DNA from: Thermoplasmata archaeon
Lineage (GTDB): Archaea > Thermoplasmatota > Thermoplasmata > Lutacidiplasmatales > UBA184
Assembly (NCBI GenBank): GCA_027315165.1
Contig: DAHUYN010000009.1
Span: forward strand, 1-64,000
Direction: 5' to 3'
Length of the DNA stretch: 64,000 nucleotides
Shown here: positions 52,107-61,424 of the stretch, one piece after another
Numbering within the stretch: position 1 is the first letter of the stretch
Layout: every line of letters starts with the position of its first letter
The notes under the pieces: generated by a model
What the model was told of the DNA's origin: nothing
Seen by the model: the letters and a program-made list of their open reading frames with translations, nothing else
Databases searched by the model: none
Translations under genes and position numbers: made by a program

Positions 52107-52604
52107 ATGGGGCGCCTCGCCGAGGTCCGACGGCTCACCGCCTACGATCGGGGGGTCTTTGACAAGTTCGAGCGGGCCATCGCGCGACGCGGGTGGGCCG
52201 AGGCGACGAAGAACCGGGAGATCGGACACCTCACGCTCAAGGACACGCTCGTCCACATCCTCAACGTCCACGAGGCCTGGCTCGTCGCGGTCGCGCAGGG
52301 CCGCTGGGAGGTCTTCGACGACCCGAACCGCAAAGGGGCCGCCGTCCGGAGCTTCGCGGACCTTTGGGCCTACCGGCGCCGTGTGCGGGACGGCGAGGAC
52401 GCCCTGCTCGCCGGACTGACGGAGCGCCGCCTGGCCGGCGCCCTCCAGGCGCCCTGGATGCCCGGTCGTTACACGCTCGACGACGCCTTCCACCAGGTCT
52501 CCTACGAGCAGGCGCACCACCTCGGCGAGATCATCGGGGCACTCTGGCAGGCCGACCGGGCGCCGCCCCCGATGACCTGGATCGAGAACCTTCCCCGGCG
52601 CTGA
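52107..52604 (+). CDS. DinB-like protein
   Basis: 165 residues. The DinB metal site is suggested by histidines in LVHILNVHEAWL (about 49-60) and YEQAHHLGEIIGALWQ (about 134-149). The fold is a four-helix bundle. The second DinB-like gene of the window; the two share little sequence. Substrate unknown. Confidence 0.82.
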   Translation: MGRLAEVRRLTAYDRGVFDKFERAIARRGWAEATKNREIGHLTLKDTLVHILNVHEAWLVAVAQGRWEVFDDPNRKGAAVRSFADLWAYRRRVRDGEDALLAGLTERRLAGALQAPWMPGRYTLDDAFHQVSYEQAHHLGEIIGALWQADRAPPPMTWIENLPRR

Positions 52605-52717
52605 GCCCCTCGGGGTTCGCTCCCGCGACGGCCCGTCGGCCGCCTCGAACGCCACCGGGCCCGGCCCGGGCGGCGCCCGGCGATCCCTCCCGAGGGAGGT
52701 CGACCGGAGTGACCGAT

Positions 52718-55543
52718 CTAGCCGACGGTCCCGGGCGGCGGCGTGCCCGGTGTCGAGGTCGGCTGCGGCCTTCGACCCCTCCCCCGGAGGAGGAGCGCCA
52801 CGATCGCCACGACGACGAGGAGCCCGACGATCCCGAGGATCGCGTAGGCCGTGAGCGCGGGCAGTCCGAGGACGGTGTTCGGGGTCGAGCCGCCGGTCTT
52901 CGCGGTCGAGGTGAACTGGATCGTCTGCGCGGCGGTGGCGCCGCTCACCCCGATGCTCCCCGACGCCGGCGCGGCCGTGTCGCCCGAAACGCTGCCGACG
53001 GTGAAGGGGTAGGTTCCGTTCGGCTCCGAGAACGTCACGGTCGGGGTCGTCGAGGAGAGCGTCGTGCTCCCGAGAGCGACGGACCAGCTCGTGCCCGCAG
53101 GAAGCCCCGTCTCGGTGAACACCACGTCGTAGCTCGTCGGCGGCGTCGACGAGGCGAAGGTGACGGTCTTCGTCAGTGGGGCCCCCGCCACCGTCACGGA
53201 GCCCGACGCCGGCGTCGGCGTCGCGCTCCCGACCGCGGCGACCGAGAAGCTGTAGGTGCCGTTCGCCTCGGAGAAGACGATCGTCGCGCTCGTCCAGGAG
53301 AACGTGTTCCCTCCGAGCGTGACGGACCAGGAGGTCCCGGCGGCGAGCCCCGTCTCGCTGAACGTGACGTCGAAGCTCGCCGGCGGCGCGGTATTGGTGA
53401 AGGTCACGAGCACGCTCACGCCCCCCCCGTTGACGGTGACGGTGCCGCCCGTCGGGCTCGCCGTGTAGCCCGAGACGGCACCGATCGTGTAGCTGTAGCT
53501 CGCGTTCGTCACCGAGAAGACGGCGGTCGAGGTCGTCGAGGAGAGCGTGCTCCCTCCGAGCGTGACCGACCAGGGGGTCCCGGTCGCGAGCCCCGTCTCG
53601 GAGAACGTCACACCGTACTCGGTCGGGAGGCTGACCGCGGTGAAGACGATGGTCTGCGCGGCCGCGGCGCCGGCGACGAGGACCACGCCGCTCGACGGCG
53701 AGGCGGTGTAGCCGACCGCTCCGCCCGCGGTGAACGCGTAGGTGCCGTTCGGGAAGAGGAACGTCAGGGTCGTCGAGGAGGCCGAGCCGGTGAGGTCGGC
53801 GTAGTCGACCAGCGCGTACCACGCGGTCCCGGACGCCAGGCCGGTCTCGGTGAAGGTGACCGTGTAGGCGTCCCGGTAGTGGAACGTCACGAGGAGGGTC
53901 GCCGCGGAGCCGTGGATCGGGAGGTAGCCATAGGGCACCGAGGCGTTGTAGTGCGCCGTCGAGGCGAGGTAGTAGCTGTAGGTGCCGTTCGGGATCGAGA
54001 CCGAGAGCGACGTTCCCGTGCCGACGGTGATCTGGGCACTGCTGTAGCCGGGCGTTCCGCCGAACGTGTACGCCGCCCACAGGGTCCCGCTCGGGAGTCC
54101 GCTCTCGCGGAAGGTGAGATTGTACATCGCCGGCAGGCGGAACGAGATCGAGATCTGGAGCGGAGTGCCCGCGGCGAGGACCGTCCCGTTGGCGGGTGAG
54201 CTCTGGTACCAGCCGAGCGTCGTCACGGTGTAGGGCGTGCTTCCGCTCTGCAGCGTGAACGACAGGTTCGCGGAGGCGGCGGTCGTCGAGAAGGCGCCGA
54301 GCGTCACCTGCCAGGCGGTCCCGGAGGGCAGTCCCGACTCCTGGAAGGTCACTGAGGTGGTCGTTGCGGAGGCAAAGCGGATCGATACACTGATCGCCGC
54401 GCCGGTGATGGTCACGTTGCCGCTCGAGGGCGAGGGGGCGTAGCCGGGGGCTGCCTCGACCGCGTAGGTCCAGCTTCCGTTGCCGGCGGCGAACCCGACC
54501 GCGCTCGTCGTCGAGGTGTTCATGCTGCCCGAGAAGCTCACCGACCACGGGGTCCCGGTGGGAAGTCCCGTCTCGGAGAAGGTGACCGGGTAGCCTGCGC
54601 AGACGTAGGTCGAGTTCGTGATGACCGCGCCGGAGCCGGGGTCGATCTCCGCGGCAAACGTGCCGCCGACGCTCGACGAGGGGCTACAACCGGCGGTGTA
54701 GTACACGTCCCAGAGGGAGGGCTCCGGCGTGACGATGAGGGCGCTGTTGATCGCGTAACCGCCCCCGTAGAGGGACCACTGCTTGACGGCGTTCGGATAC
54801 TGTCGGAGGAACGCGCTGCCCCCCACACGATCCGCGACCGCGACGGCGCCGGTCGAATCGACCGCGGGCGTCGGAACCGCACCCGAGATGAACTGGAGCT
54901 CCCCGGGGACGCAGGTCTCCTTCGCGAAGAGGCTCGCGGTGCCGTTGTCGACGAGCGCGAGGAGGAAGGCGTCGGGGACGCTCGCCGAAAGGAGCGTGAA
55001 CTCGTAGGCCGCGGCGGTGCCGACCGAGGCCGACGTGGGCGTACCGGTGAGGGTGAGCTCCGTCGGGGGGGTTCCGATCCAGTGGTAGGCGCACCCCGTC
55101 GGGAGCGTCAGATTGGCCACGGCCGTCGTTTCCGTGGCCGGGAGCGCGAGGCCGGCCCCCGCGGAGAGGTTCCACGAGGCCGAGCCGAATCCCGAGGCGG
55201 CCGCGGCGGCGAGCGCGGCGGCCGCGTTGTACGAGAGGGCGACGACGCCCGTGAGCGGGCGGGCGCTGCGCACGGGGCCGTGAGAGAACTCCGTCGTCGG
55301 CAGGAGCCCGGTGAACCGAGGGGCCGCCCCGACCGTGGTGGGGAGCGAGGCCGAGGGCGGCGTCGACGCCGCGGGCTGTGCCGACCGAACGAGGGAGGCC
55401 GTGGGGGCCGCGATCGCGGCGGAGCCCGCTCGAGAGAAGGCTCCGCCCGACGGTCCGAAGGCCGCGAGACCTCCCATCGCGAGCAGGGCGACGACAACCA
55501 GGGCCCGGAGTCTTCGATGCGCTACGGAGGCACGGTCCTTCAT
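52718..55543 (-). CDS. Large surface protein with seven beta-sandwich repeats and membrane anchor
   Basis: 941 residues. Signal peptide (RALVVVALLAMGGLAAFG), an N-terminal domain to about 317 with paired cysteines, then seven tandem repeats of about 80 residues, each opening with a VTFSETGLPxGTxW-like line, and a final membrane helix (AILGIVGLLVVVAIVALLL) with an RGRGRR tail. Such ETGLP repeats are frequent in Thermoplasmata surface proteins. Likely extracellular, adhesive or envelope-forming. Start ATG 55543 is 34 bases from a TATA-like box. Confidence 0.85.
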   Translation of the reverse strand: MKDRASVAHRRLRALVVVALLAMGGLAAFGPSGGAFSRAGSAAIAAPTASLVRSAQPAASTPPSASLPTTVGAAPRFTGLLPTTEFSHGPVRSARPLTGVVALSYNAAAALAAAAASGFGSASWNLSAGAGLALPATETTAVANLTLPTGCAYHWIGTPPTELTLTGTPTSASVGTAAAYEFTLLSASVPDAFLLALVDNGTASLFAKETCVPGELQFISGAVPTPAVDSTGAVAVADRVGGSAFLRQYPNAVKQWSLYGGGYAINSALIVTPEPSLWDVYYTAGCSPSSSVGGTFAAEIDPGSGAVITNSTYVCAGYPVTFSETGLPTGTPWSVSFSGSMNTSTTSAVGFAAGNGSWTYAVEAAPGYAPSPSSGNVTITGAAISVSIRFASATTTSVTFQESGLPSGTAWQVTLGAFSTTAASANLSFTLQSGSTPYTVTTLGWYQSSPANGTVLAAGTPLQISISFRLPAMYNLTFRESGLPSGTLWAAYTFGGTPGYSSAQITVGTGTSLSVSIPNGTYSYYLASTAHYNASVPYGYLPIHGSAATLLVTFHYRDAYTVTFTETGLASGTAWYALVDYADLTGSASSTTLTFLFPNGTYAFTAGGAVGYTASPSSGVVLVAGAAAAQTIVFTAVSLPTEYGVTFSETGLATGTPWSVTLGGSTLSSTTSTAVFSVTNASYSYTIGAVSGYTASPTGGTVTVNGGGVSVLVTFTNTAPPASFDVTFSETGLAAGTSWSVTLGGNTFSWTSATIVFSEANGTYSFSVAAVGSATPTPASGSVTVAGAPLTKTVTFASSTPPTSYDVVFTETGLPAGTSWSVALGSTTLSSTTPTVTFSEPNGTYPFTVGSVSGDTAAPASGSIGVSGATAAQTIQFTSTAKTGGSTPNTVLGLPALTAYAILGIVGLLVVVAIVALLLRGRGRRPQPTSTPGTPPPGTVG
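52913..54592 (-). repeat. Seven tandem ETGLP-type protein repeats
   Basis: Residues 318-877 of the surface protein hold seven units of about 77-86 residues. Each starts with a strand such as YPVTFSETGLPTGTPWSV, then an NGTYxF-type turn and a final SGxVxVxG strand. The last three units are the most alike, suggesting recent duplication. Confidence 0.8.
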
Positions 55544-55572
55544 GGCAGCAAAACACCGATAGCGGGTCCGGA

Positions 55573-55582
55573 GGATAAATCC
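55573..55582 (-). promoter_or_regulatory. TATA-like box of repeat surface protein
   Basis: Minus-strand ggatttatcc, centred 34 bases before the ATG at 55543. Confidence 0.45.
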
Positions 55583-55690
55583 GGGAGGCCGGCGAGGGGC
55601 CCGGCGTCGGTTCCGGTGCTCCCGTCGGGGCCGGTCTCGGACGTGAGGGACGGAGCGGTCGCCCCGGTCGCGTCGGGGCGATCCCGTCGG

Positions 55691-58600
55691 CTACCTCGGC
55701 ATGTCGATCTCGAATCGGCCGTTCTCGGGGGCGTTCTCGTCGTGGCCCGGCGCCTGCGGGGGCGGTCCCCGACGGCGCCGGACCATGACGACGGTCGCCA
55801 CGACCGCGACGACCGCGACGACCACGATCGTCCCGATGAGCGCGTAGAGGAGCCCGCCCGAGAGAAGCCCGCCGTTCGCGGAGCTCCCAAGGGTCCCGCC
55901 CGGGGGCGGGGGTGCGGCGACGACGTCGAAGACGATCGAGGAGGCGTTCTTCGTGCCGTTGAAGTCCGTCGAGAGGGTCAGTGTCACGTTGAGAAGCCAG
56001 TCGAACGTGATCGCGACCGTAGAGCCCGTCGTGTTGTTGAGGAGGGCCCCGCCCACGGGCCGGACGGCCCAGGTGTACGTCGTGTTGGTCCCGAGGACCG
56101 CGGCCTCCCCCGGGGCGAGCTGCACGGAGCAGTTCGAGCGAGAGCCGTTCGTCGGCGAGGTCGTCGCGGGCGAGACCCCTATCGTGACGTTCAGCGGGTA
56201 CGGCCCGACCGTGAGCGTCATCGACTCCGTGGCGGACTCGTTGGCGAGGTCGCTCACGGTGACCGAGACCGAAGAGCTCCCGACCTGGCCCGGCGTGCAG
56301 TTGAGCTGCGGCGTCGACGAGGAGCGGCAGCCCGCGGGCAGATGCGTCCAGTTGTACGAGTACGGCGGGTAGCCGAAGGCCGCCCCGGTCGTGAACGTGG
56401 TGCCCTCGCCCTGGATGGCCGGCGAGACCGTCGCGTTGAGGGGCTGGGCCGCGAGGCCGGCCCCGACGTAATAGATCGCGCTCGAGCCGGCGCCGGCGAC
56501 CGCGACGAGCCCGGAATCCGACAGGTAGGCGACCCCGGCGAGAGGCGTCGGGATGGGCAGGTCGGTGATCGCTCCGGTCGCGCTGTCGATGACCTCGAGC
56601 AGGCCCGAGCCGCCGGACGACTCGGCGACGTACGTCCGATTGTTGCCGGTGTCGTAGGCGAGGCCGCTCACGGGGTGCTGCAGCGTGAGGGTCTGCTCGA
56701 CCGCCCCGGTCGTCGAGAGGACGGAGATCTTCCCCGTGCCCGCGTTGGCGACGTCGATCTGACCCGTCAGCGGGTTCTGGAGGAGGAGGGTCGGCGTGCC
56801 GCCGACGACCGCGGTCCACAGCCGTGTGCCGTTGACCGCGTTCATGCCGAAGACACGACCCTCCCACGGGTCGGAGACGACGAGGAGGTTGCCCGGGAGC
56901 GCGAGGACCGACGCCTGGGCGTAGTAGTTGCCGGAGAGGGAGCCCCCCGAGAAGATGGTGACGGTCTCGTTGCCGACGATCTGGCCCGACGCGGGGTCGA
57001 TCACCGTGAGGTTCTCGTTAGAGTCACCGTACTGGGCCGAGGTGACACCGACGACGTAGACGCGGTCCGTCGAGGCGCCGTAGCCGATCCCGTCCCAGGT
57101 CGAGGCGTAGCCGCCCGGGAGCGGGATCGACGCCGAGACTTGTGTCGAGGAATCCGGGAGCGCGCTCACCGACTGCTGGCCGTAGGCGTACGACTGTCCG
57201 CCGTTGCTCAGCACGTACGTCGTCCTCGATGCGGTGTCGTAGGTCATCGCGACCGGCGCAACGCCGACCGGAACCGACCCGGTGGGCGCGAGCGTCGTCG
57301 AATCGAGGAGGTCCACGGACCGGCCGCTCCCGTCCGCGGCGAGGAGCCGGTGCGACGTGGGGTCGGCGAGGAGCGCTCCCGGGGCCGCCCCCGTGAGGAT
57401 CGGGACGCCGGGGATCCCTGTCGTCGCGTTCACCGGCACGAGGGCGTTCTCGCACGCGTCGGTCGCGAGAAGTTGCCCGTTCGAAAAGTAGCCCAGGCTC
57501 GAGAGGCAGGTCCCGTCGGTGGCGAAGGTCCGGATCGTCCCGTTCGACGCGTCGATGCCCACGAGGCCACGGCCGTACTGCACGACGAGGAAGGCGCCTG
57601 CGGCCGGGTCGAACGTCATCGTTCCCCAGTTGGGCACGTTGTCGGGGATCGTCAGGGTCTGCCGGAAGGTGGCGGTCCCTCCCGAGATGCTGTACTCGGT
57701 GAGGTTCGTGGGGCCGCCGTACCAGTCGACGACGGCGAGGACCCCCGACGCCGGGTCGATGCCGATGTCGTAGGGGATCTGCGGCAGGTACACCGTGCCC
57801 TGCGTCGTTCCGGTCGTCGCGTCGACGATCGAAACGTCCCAGCTATCCCAATCCATCACGAACAGCTGGTCGGTGGTCGGGTCGTAGCTGGCCGAGGTGG
57901 GGCCGGCGCCGAGGTGCAGGACCCGGACGACGGCGTTCGTCGCGCCGTCGATCTCCGTCACGTTGTAGGTGCAGCACGGGAGGATGTATCGACCGGGCTC
58001 CATCACGAAGACGTCCCCGGAGTCGCTCGCGTAGACGACATCGGTCGGCGCGGAGGCGAAGTAGCCGCTCTGGGCGCCGACAGCGAGGCTCGTGACCACG
58101 TGGAAGGAGGTCGCGTTGATCACCGAGACGTTGTTCGAACCGGAGTTCGAGACGAAGACCTCGTTCCCCGCGGGATCGTAGGCGGCGGCCGTCGGGCCGT
58201 GTCCGACGACGACCGACGCGATGAGCCGGTCCGTCGGGCTGAACACGCTCACGGATCCCGTGTCAAAGTTGGCGACGAAGACGTCGCCCGTCGCGGTGTC
58301 GACGGCGACGCCGTCGGGGGTCAGGCCCTGAGGAGCGGGATGGACCCCTGGGCCGTAGGTCTGGTTGAGGAGGTTCGCCGTCGCGAGGAAGGCGTCGCGA
58401 CCGGACGAGGTCGGCGTCGGAAGGCCGAGAGACGAACCCGGGAGGATGCCGCTCGGGCCCAGCGGCCGGAGCTCCGGCACCGCGGGCCGCGAGACGGAGG
58501 CGGGGCCGGTCCCGATCGGACCGACCGAGGGCGCCCGGGCGGACGCGGCCGGCAGCACGCTGTGCGGAGCGACCAGCAACGTCGAGAGGACGATCCCGAT

Positions 58601-58717
58601 CGCGAGGGTCCCGGCAACGACCGGTGTCCCCCGGGGAAGCCCCGCTCGGCGGCGCCAGGAGCGGCGCGGTGAGGAGAAAGCGCTCTCGGCGGACTCGGCG
58701 CGATACCGGGCGGTCAT
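55691..58717 (-). CDS. YVTN-type beta-propeller surface protein with Ig-like domain and membrane anchor
   Basis: 1008 residues from ATG 58717 (TATA-like box 30 bases upstream). Signal anchor near residue 30-50 (TPVVAGTLAIGIVLSTLLVA). Blades recur through about 100-720: DTATGDVFVANFDTGSVSVF, NEVFVSNSGSNNVSVI, TDQLFVMDWDSWDVSIVD. A PKD/Ig-like region with cysteines follows, then a helix (LYALIGTIVVVAVVAVVATV) and a basic tail. Shares its layout with the previous gene and likely builds the cell surface. Confidence 0.88.
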   Translation of the reverse strand: MTARYRAESAESAFSSPRRSWRRRAGLPRGTPVVAGTLAIGIVLSTLLVAPHSVLPAASARAPSVGPIGTGPASVSRPAVPELRPLGPSGILPGSSLGLPTPTSSGRDAFLATANLLNQTYGPGVHPAPQGLTPDGVAVDTATGDVFVANFDTGSVSVFSPTDRLIASVVVGHGPTAAAYDPAGNEVFVSNSGSNNVSVINATSFHVVTSLAVGAQSGYFASAPTDVVYASDSGDVFVMEPGRYILPCCTYNVTEIDGATNAVVRVLHLGAGPTSASYDPTTDQLFVMDWDSWDVSIVDATTGTTQGTVYLPQIPYDIGIDPASGVLAVVDWYGGPTNLTEYSISGGTATFRQTLTIPDNVPNWGTMTFDPAAGAFLVVQYGRGLVGIDASNGTIRTFATDGTCLSSLGYFSNGQLLATDACENALVPVNATTGIPGVPILTGAAPGALLADPTSHRLLAADGSGRSVDLLDSTTLAPTGSVPVGVAPVAMTYDTASRTTYVLSNGGQSYAYGQQSVSALPDSSTQVSASIPLPGGYASTWDGIGYGASTDRVYVVGVTSAQYGDSNENLTVIDPASGQIVGNETVTIFSGGSLSGNYYAQASVLALPGNLLVVSDPWEGRVFGMNAVNGTRLWTAVVGGTPTLLLQNPLTGQIDVANAGTGKISVLSTTGAVEQTLTLQHPVSGLAYDTGNNRTYVAESSGGSGLLEVIDSATGAITDLPIPTPLAGVAYLSDSGLVAVAGAGSSAIYYVGAGLAAQPLNATVSPAIQGEGTTFTTGAAFGYPPYSYNWTHLPAGCRSSSTPQLNCTPGQVGSSSVSVTVSDLANESATESMTLTVGPYPLNVTIGVSPATTSPTNGSRSNCSVQLAPGEAAVLGTNTTYTWAVRPVGGALLNNTTGSTVAITFDWLLNVTLTLSTDFNGTKNASSIVFDVVAAPPPPGGTLGSSANGGLLSGGLLYALIGTIVVVAVVAVVATVVMVRRRRGPPPQAPGHDENAPENGRFEIDMPR

Positions 58718-58742
58718 CGGTGCCGCCGTCCACCGTTCGTCA

Positions 58743-58752
58743 GCTATAACAA
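58743..58752 (-). promoter_or_regulatory. TATA-like box of propeller protein
   Basis: Minus-strand ttgttatagc, centred 30 bases before the ATG at 58717. Confidence 0.5.
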
Positions 58753-58886
58753 AGTACTGACAGGCGGTTTCGCCTGCGTCGCACGGCGCGTTCTGGAAGG
58801 ACTCACGGGCGATTGTGTGGGACGTCGGCAGGAAGCGGCGCCGCGGACACGAGAGCCCGGCTCCCTCGTCGACGCGGCGGGCTCGA

Positions 58887-60470
58887 CTACGCGCTCTCCG
58901 TGAACGGTCGTAGGTGGGCCGGGGGCCCGGCATCGAAGCGGCTGAGGCCCTGCCATCGCCAGGCGGCCGCGAGGAGGAGGTTCACCAACGCGATGGCGCC
59001 GACGATCAGGGCGAGTCCGAGCGCGCTGCCGCTGAATGCGACCGGCAGAACGAAGACGAGAGACGCCAGGGTCTCGAGGAAGCCCAGCAGGGTGCCGAAG
59101 CGGGCGAGGGTGAGCCCGCTCTCCGACAGGTTCGCGAGCGTTGCGAGCTGCGCGGCCGCCGTCACGAACGGAAAACTCAGGAGGTAAGCGGCGGCCGCAA
59201 GCCCGACGACGACCGCACCTGCGTAGGCCGAGATCGCGAACTCGAGCACGGCCGCCGGCGCGAAGAGCAGCATCGGCGCCGACAGCAGGGCCTTGTAGAT
59301 CTCCCTGGGCGGGAGCGGCAGGCTCCGGAGGATGTCCCGGTCGACCGAGCGACCGGGAGCGGCCTCGGTCATCGTCCCGAATCCCCCGATCATCGGGAAC
59401 AGGGAAAGGAGCAGCACGCTCGCGAAGAATGCGCTGCCGCCGCCCCCCGTGAAGAGCGACACACCGAGCACGGGAACGAGAACGACGACCGCGAACCCGA
59501 CCGCAAACGACCGGAGCAGGAAGGTGACGCGGAGCGCGGCGAGGGCCCGCCACCCGCCGCCCCAGTCGAGGAATCTCGGGCGGAGAAGGAGACGGAAGGA
59601 TTCGTAGAGGCCCGGCGCGGAGGCCCGCTCTTGCGAGAGCCCGCTGCGATCGGCCACTCCGTAGCTGGAGCCGGGTCCCGGCAGCTCGTAGCGGTAGCGG
59701 AGGGCAACCACGTCGACGACCGCAACGACGACCCACGTCGACGCGAGCGGGAGCCAGTCCAGAGCGGTCATCGGGGCTCCGACGAGGAAACGCGACAGGT
59801 CCAGCGCGATCCATGCGAGAGTCGAGAACGGCGGTATGGCGAGCGCGACCTTGGGGTCGAAGAGAACGAAGAAGAACGACGCGTATCCGAGCGGGACGAG
59901 CGCGACGGCGAGAGCACGCCCGGTCCACGCCCGGCGGGAGCGGAGGGAGGCGTAGCCTCCGAGGACACCGAGCCCGACCCACAGGAGCGCCGCCGGAAGA
60001 AAGAGGGCGAGGAGCCGTCCGAGGTCGGCCCAGACCGGCGTGAGCACGACCCCGGAGAGAACCCACGCGCCGAGCAGCGAACCGACGACGCCGATGACGG
60101 TAACATCACGGAAAGCCCGACGGAGGTTGCCCTCCACCCACGTCGCCCGTCGAAGCGGGGTCGGGAAGACGACGGAGACCGTGGCGACGTCCGCCTGCAC
60201 CGTCGCGCTGCCGCGAAGGCCCGCCATCACCGGGAAGAGAAAGTAGAGGGCCATCCCGACGAACAGCGCCACCCCTCCGAGCGCCACCTTGTCCGGCGCT
60301 ACCGGCCGGACGGGGCCGGTCTGCAACAAGGGGAGGAACGCGAGGAGCATGAACGGAAGCATGAGGAAGATCATCAGCTGCGACGGGTGCTCCCGGAGAT
60401 ACCGGAGGTAGCCTCGGAACTGCCGGGCCCGCAGCCAGGAGTAGACCTGGCGCTCGCCCTCGACCTCCAT
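58887..60470 (-). CDS. ABC transporter permease (ABC-2 type)
   Basis: 527 residues with about twelve membrane helices, for example LMIFLMLPFMLLAFLPLL near the start and LALIVGAIALVNLLLAAAW near the end. It starts 7 bases after the ATPase gene and is clearly its partner. The layout (ATPase, long two-part permease) mirrors the exporter at 6-8.5 kb. Substrate unknown; export of an envelope component or drug is plausible. Confidence 0.85.
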   Translation of the reverse strand: MEVEGERQVYSWLRARQFRGYLRYLREHPSQLMIFLMLPFMLLAFLPLLQTGPVRPVAPDKVALGGVALFVGMALYFLFPVMAGLRGSATVQADVATVSVVFPTPLRRATWVEGNLRRAFRDVTVIGVVGSLLGAWVLSGVVLTPVWADLGRLLALFLPAALLWVGLGVLGGYASLRSRRAWTGRALAVALVPLGYASFFFVLFDPKVALAIPPFSTLAWIALDLSRFLVGAPMTALDWLPLASTWVVVAVVDVVALRYRYELPGPGSSYGVADRSGLSQERASAPGLYESFRLLLRPRFLDWGGGWRALAALRVTFLLRSFAVGFAVVVLVPVLGVSLFTGGGGSAFFASVLLLSLFPMIGGFGTMTEAAPGRSVDRDILRSLPLPPREIYKALLSAPMLLFAPAAVLEFAISAYAGAVVVGLAAAAYLLSFPFVTAAAQLATLANLSESGLTLARFGTLLGFLETLASLVFVLPVAFSGSALGLALIVGAIALVNLLLAAAWRWQGLSRFDAGPPAHLRPFTESA

Positions 60471-60477
60471 CGACCGT

Positions 60478-61251
60478 CTACCGCCCCGCGGTGAGCGTGA
60501 GGAAGACCTCCTCGAGCGACGCCCCCGGAGCGGCGTGGGCCAGCCGCCGAAGCTCGTCGAACGTGCCGCCGACGACCGGCCTTCCGTGTGCGAGGACTAG
60601 GACTCGGTGGCAGACCTCCTCGACCAGGGCGAGGCTGTGCGAGCTCACGACTCCGCCGGCCCCGGCGCCCGCGCGCTCTTTGATCCACCGCTTGAGAACG
60701 AAGGCACCCTTGGGGTCGATCCCGATGAGCGGCTCATCGAGGACCAGGACCTGAGGGTCGCGAAGCATCGCCATCGCGAGATGGATCTTCTGCTTCTGCC
60801 CCTTGGAGAGGTCTATCGCGAGCGAACGGGCCTTCTCCGTCAGGTCGAGAGCCTCGAGGATCGTCGAGGCGCGCGCCTCCCATCCCGGCGCGAGCTGATA
60901 GGCGCGCGCGACGAACTGCAGGTGCTCGGTGGGCGTAAGGTAGGCGAGCGGATGGGGCACCTCGGGGAGGTAGGCCATCATCGCCCGCGCCGGGATCGGG
61001 TCCTTGTGGATGTCGTGGCCTCCGATCGCCGAGGTGCCGCTGTCCTCGAGCAGAAGGCCGGTCAGGCACCGAAGGAGCGTCGTCTTTCCCGACCCGTTCG
61101 GTCCGATGAGGCCGAGGATCTCTCCCCGGGCAACCGCGAACGACACGTCGGTGAGGGCTGCGACCTTCCCGAACCTCTTGGTGAGCCCCCGAACGTCGAT
61201 CGCGGCGCCGAGAGCGGGCGCTCCCTGTGCGAGCGGGGCTTCGACGGGCAT
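60478..61251 (-). CDS. ABC transporter ATP-binding protein
   Basis: 257 residues. Walker A LIGPNGSGKTTLL (about 51-63), signature-like DLSKGQKQKIHLAM (about 148), Walker B VLVLDEPLIGIDP, and the switch histidine in VVSSHSL. The SGG of the usual signature is SKG, a change seen in ABC-2 exporters. Start ATG 61251 follows a TATA-like box (ggtttatcc on its strand) by about 37 bases. Confidence 0.93.
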   Translation of the reverse strand: MPVEAPLAQGAPALGAAIDVRGLTKRFGKVAALTDVSFAVARGEILGLIGPNGSGKTTLLRCLTGLLLEDSGTSAIGGHDIHKDPIPARAMMAYLPEVPHPLAYLTPTEHLQFVARAYQLAPGWEARASTILEALDLTEKARSLAIDLSKGQKQKIHLAMAMLRDPQVLVLDEPLIGIDPKGAFVLKRWIKERAGAGAGGVVSSHSLALVEEVCHRVLVLAHGRPVVGGTFDELRRLAHAAPGASLEEVFLTLTAGR

Positions 61252-61283
61252 TCCGGTCCCGAGGCTGGCGGATGGCGGACCGG

Positions 61284-61292
61284 GGATAAACC
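61284..61292 (-). promoter_or_regulatory. TATA-like box of ABC operon
   Basis: Minus-strand ggtttatcc, about 37 bases before the ATG at 61251. Confidence 0.4.
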
Positions 61293-61424
61293 TGTGTTCC
61301 CGCGGCGAGCGCTACATCCGTTGATGCTTCGTCCCATGATTGGGTCGTACGCTGATCGCGGCCCTCCCGGCCGCCCTTTCGGTGCAGACCTCTGGGTCTA
61401 TCTCCCCTCGACCAAGCCGAACGG

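Noticed and set aside
55082..58672. Very long open frame (about 1,200 codons) on the + strand across the surface-protein genes
   Set aside because: It is antisense to two proteins with clear signal peptides, repeats and anchors. Its Arg/Gly/Asp-rich composition is typical of shadow frames in GC-rich DNA.
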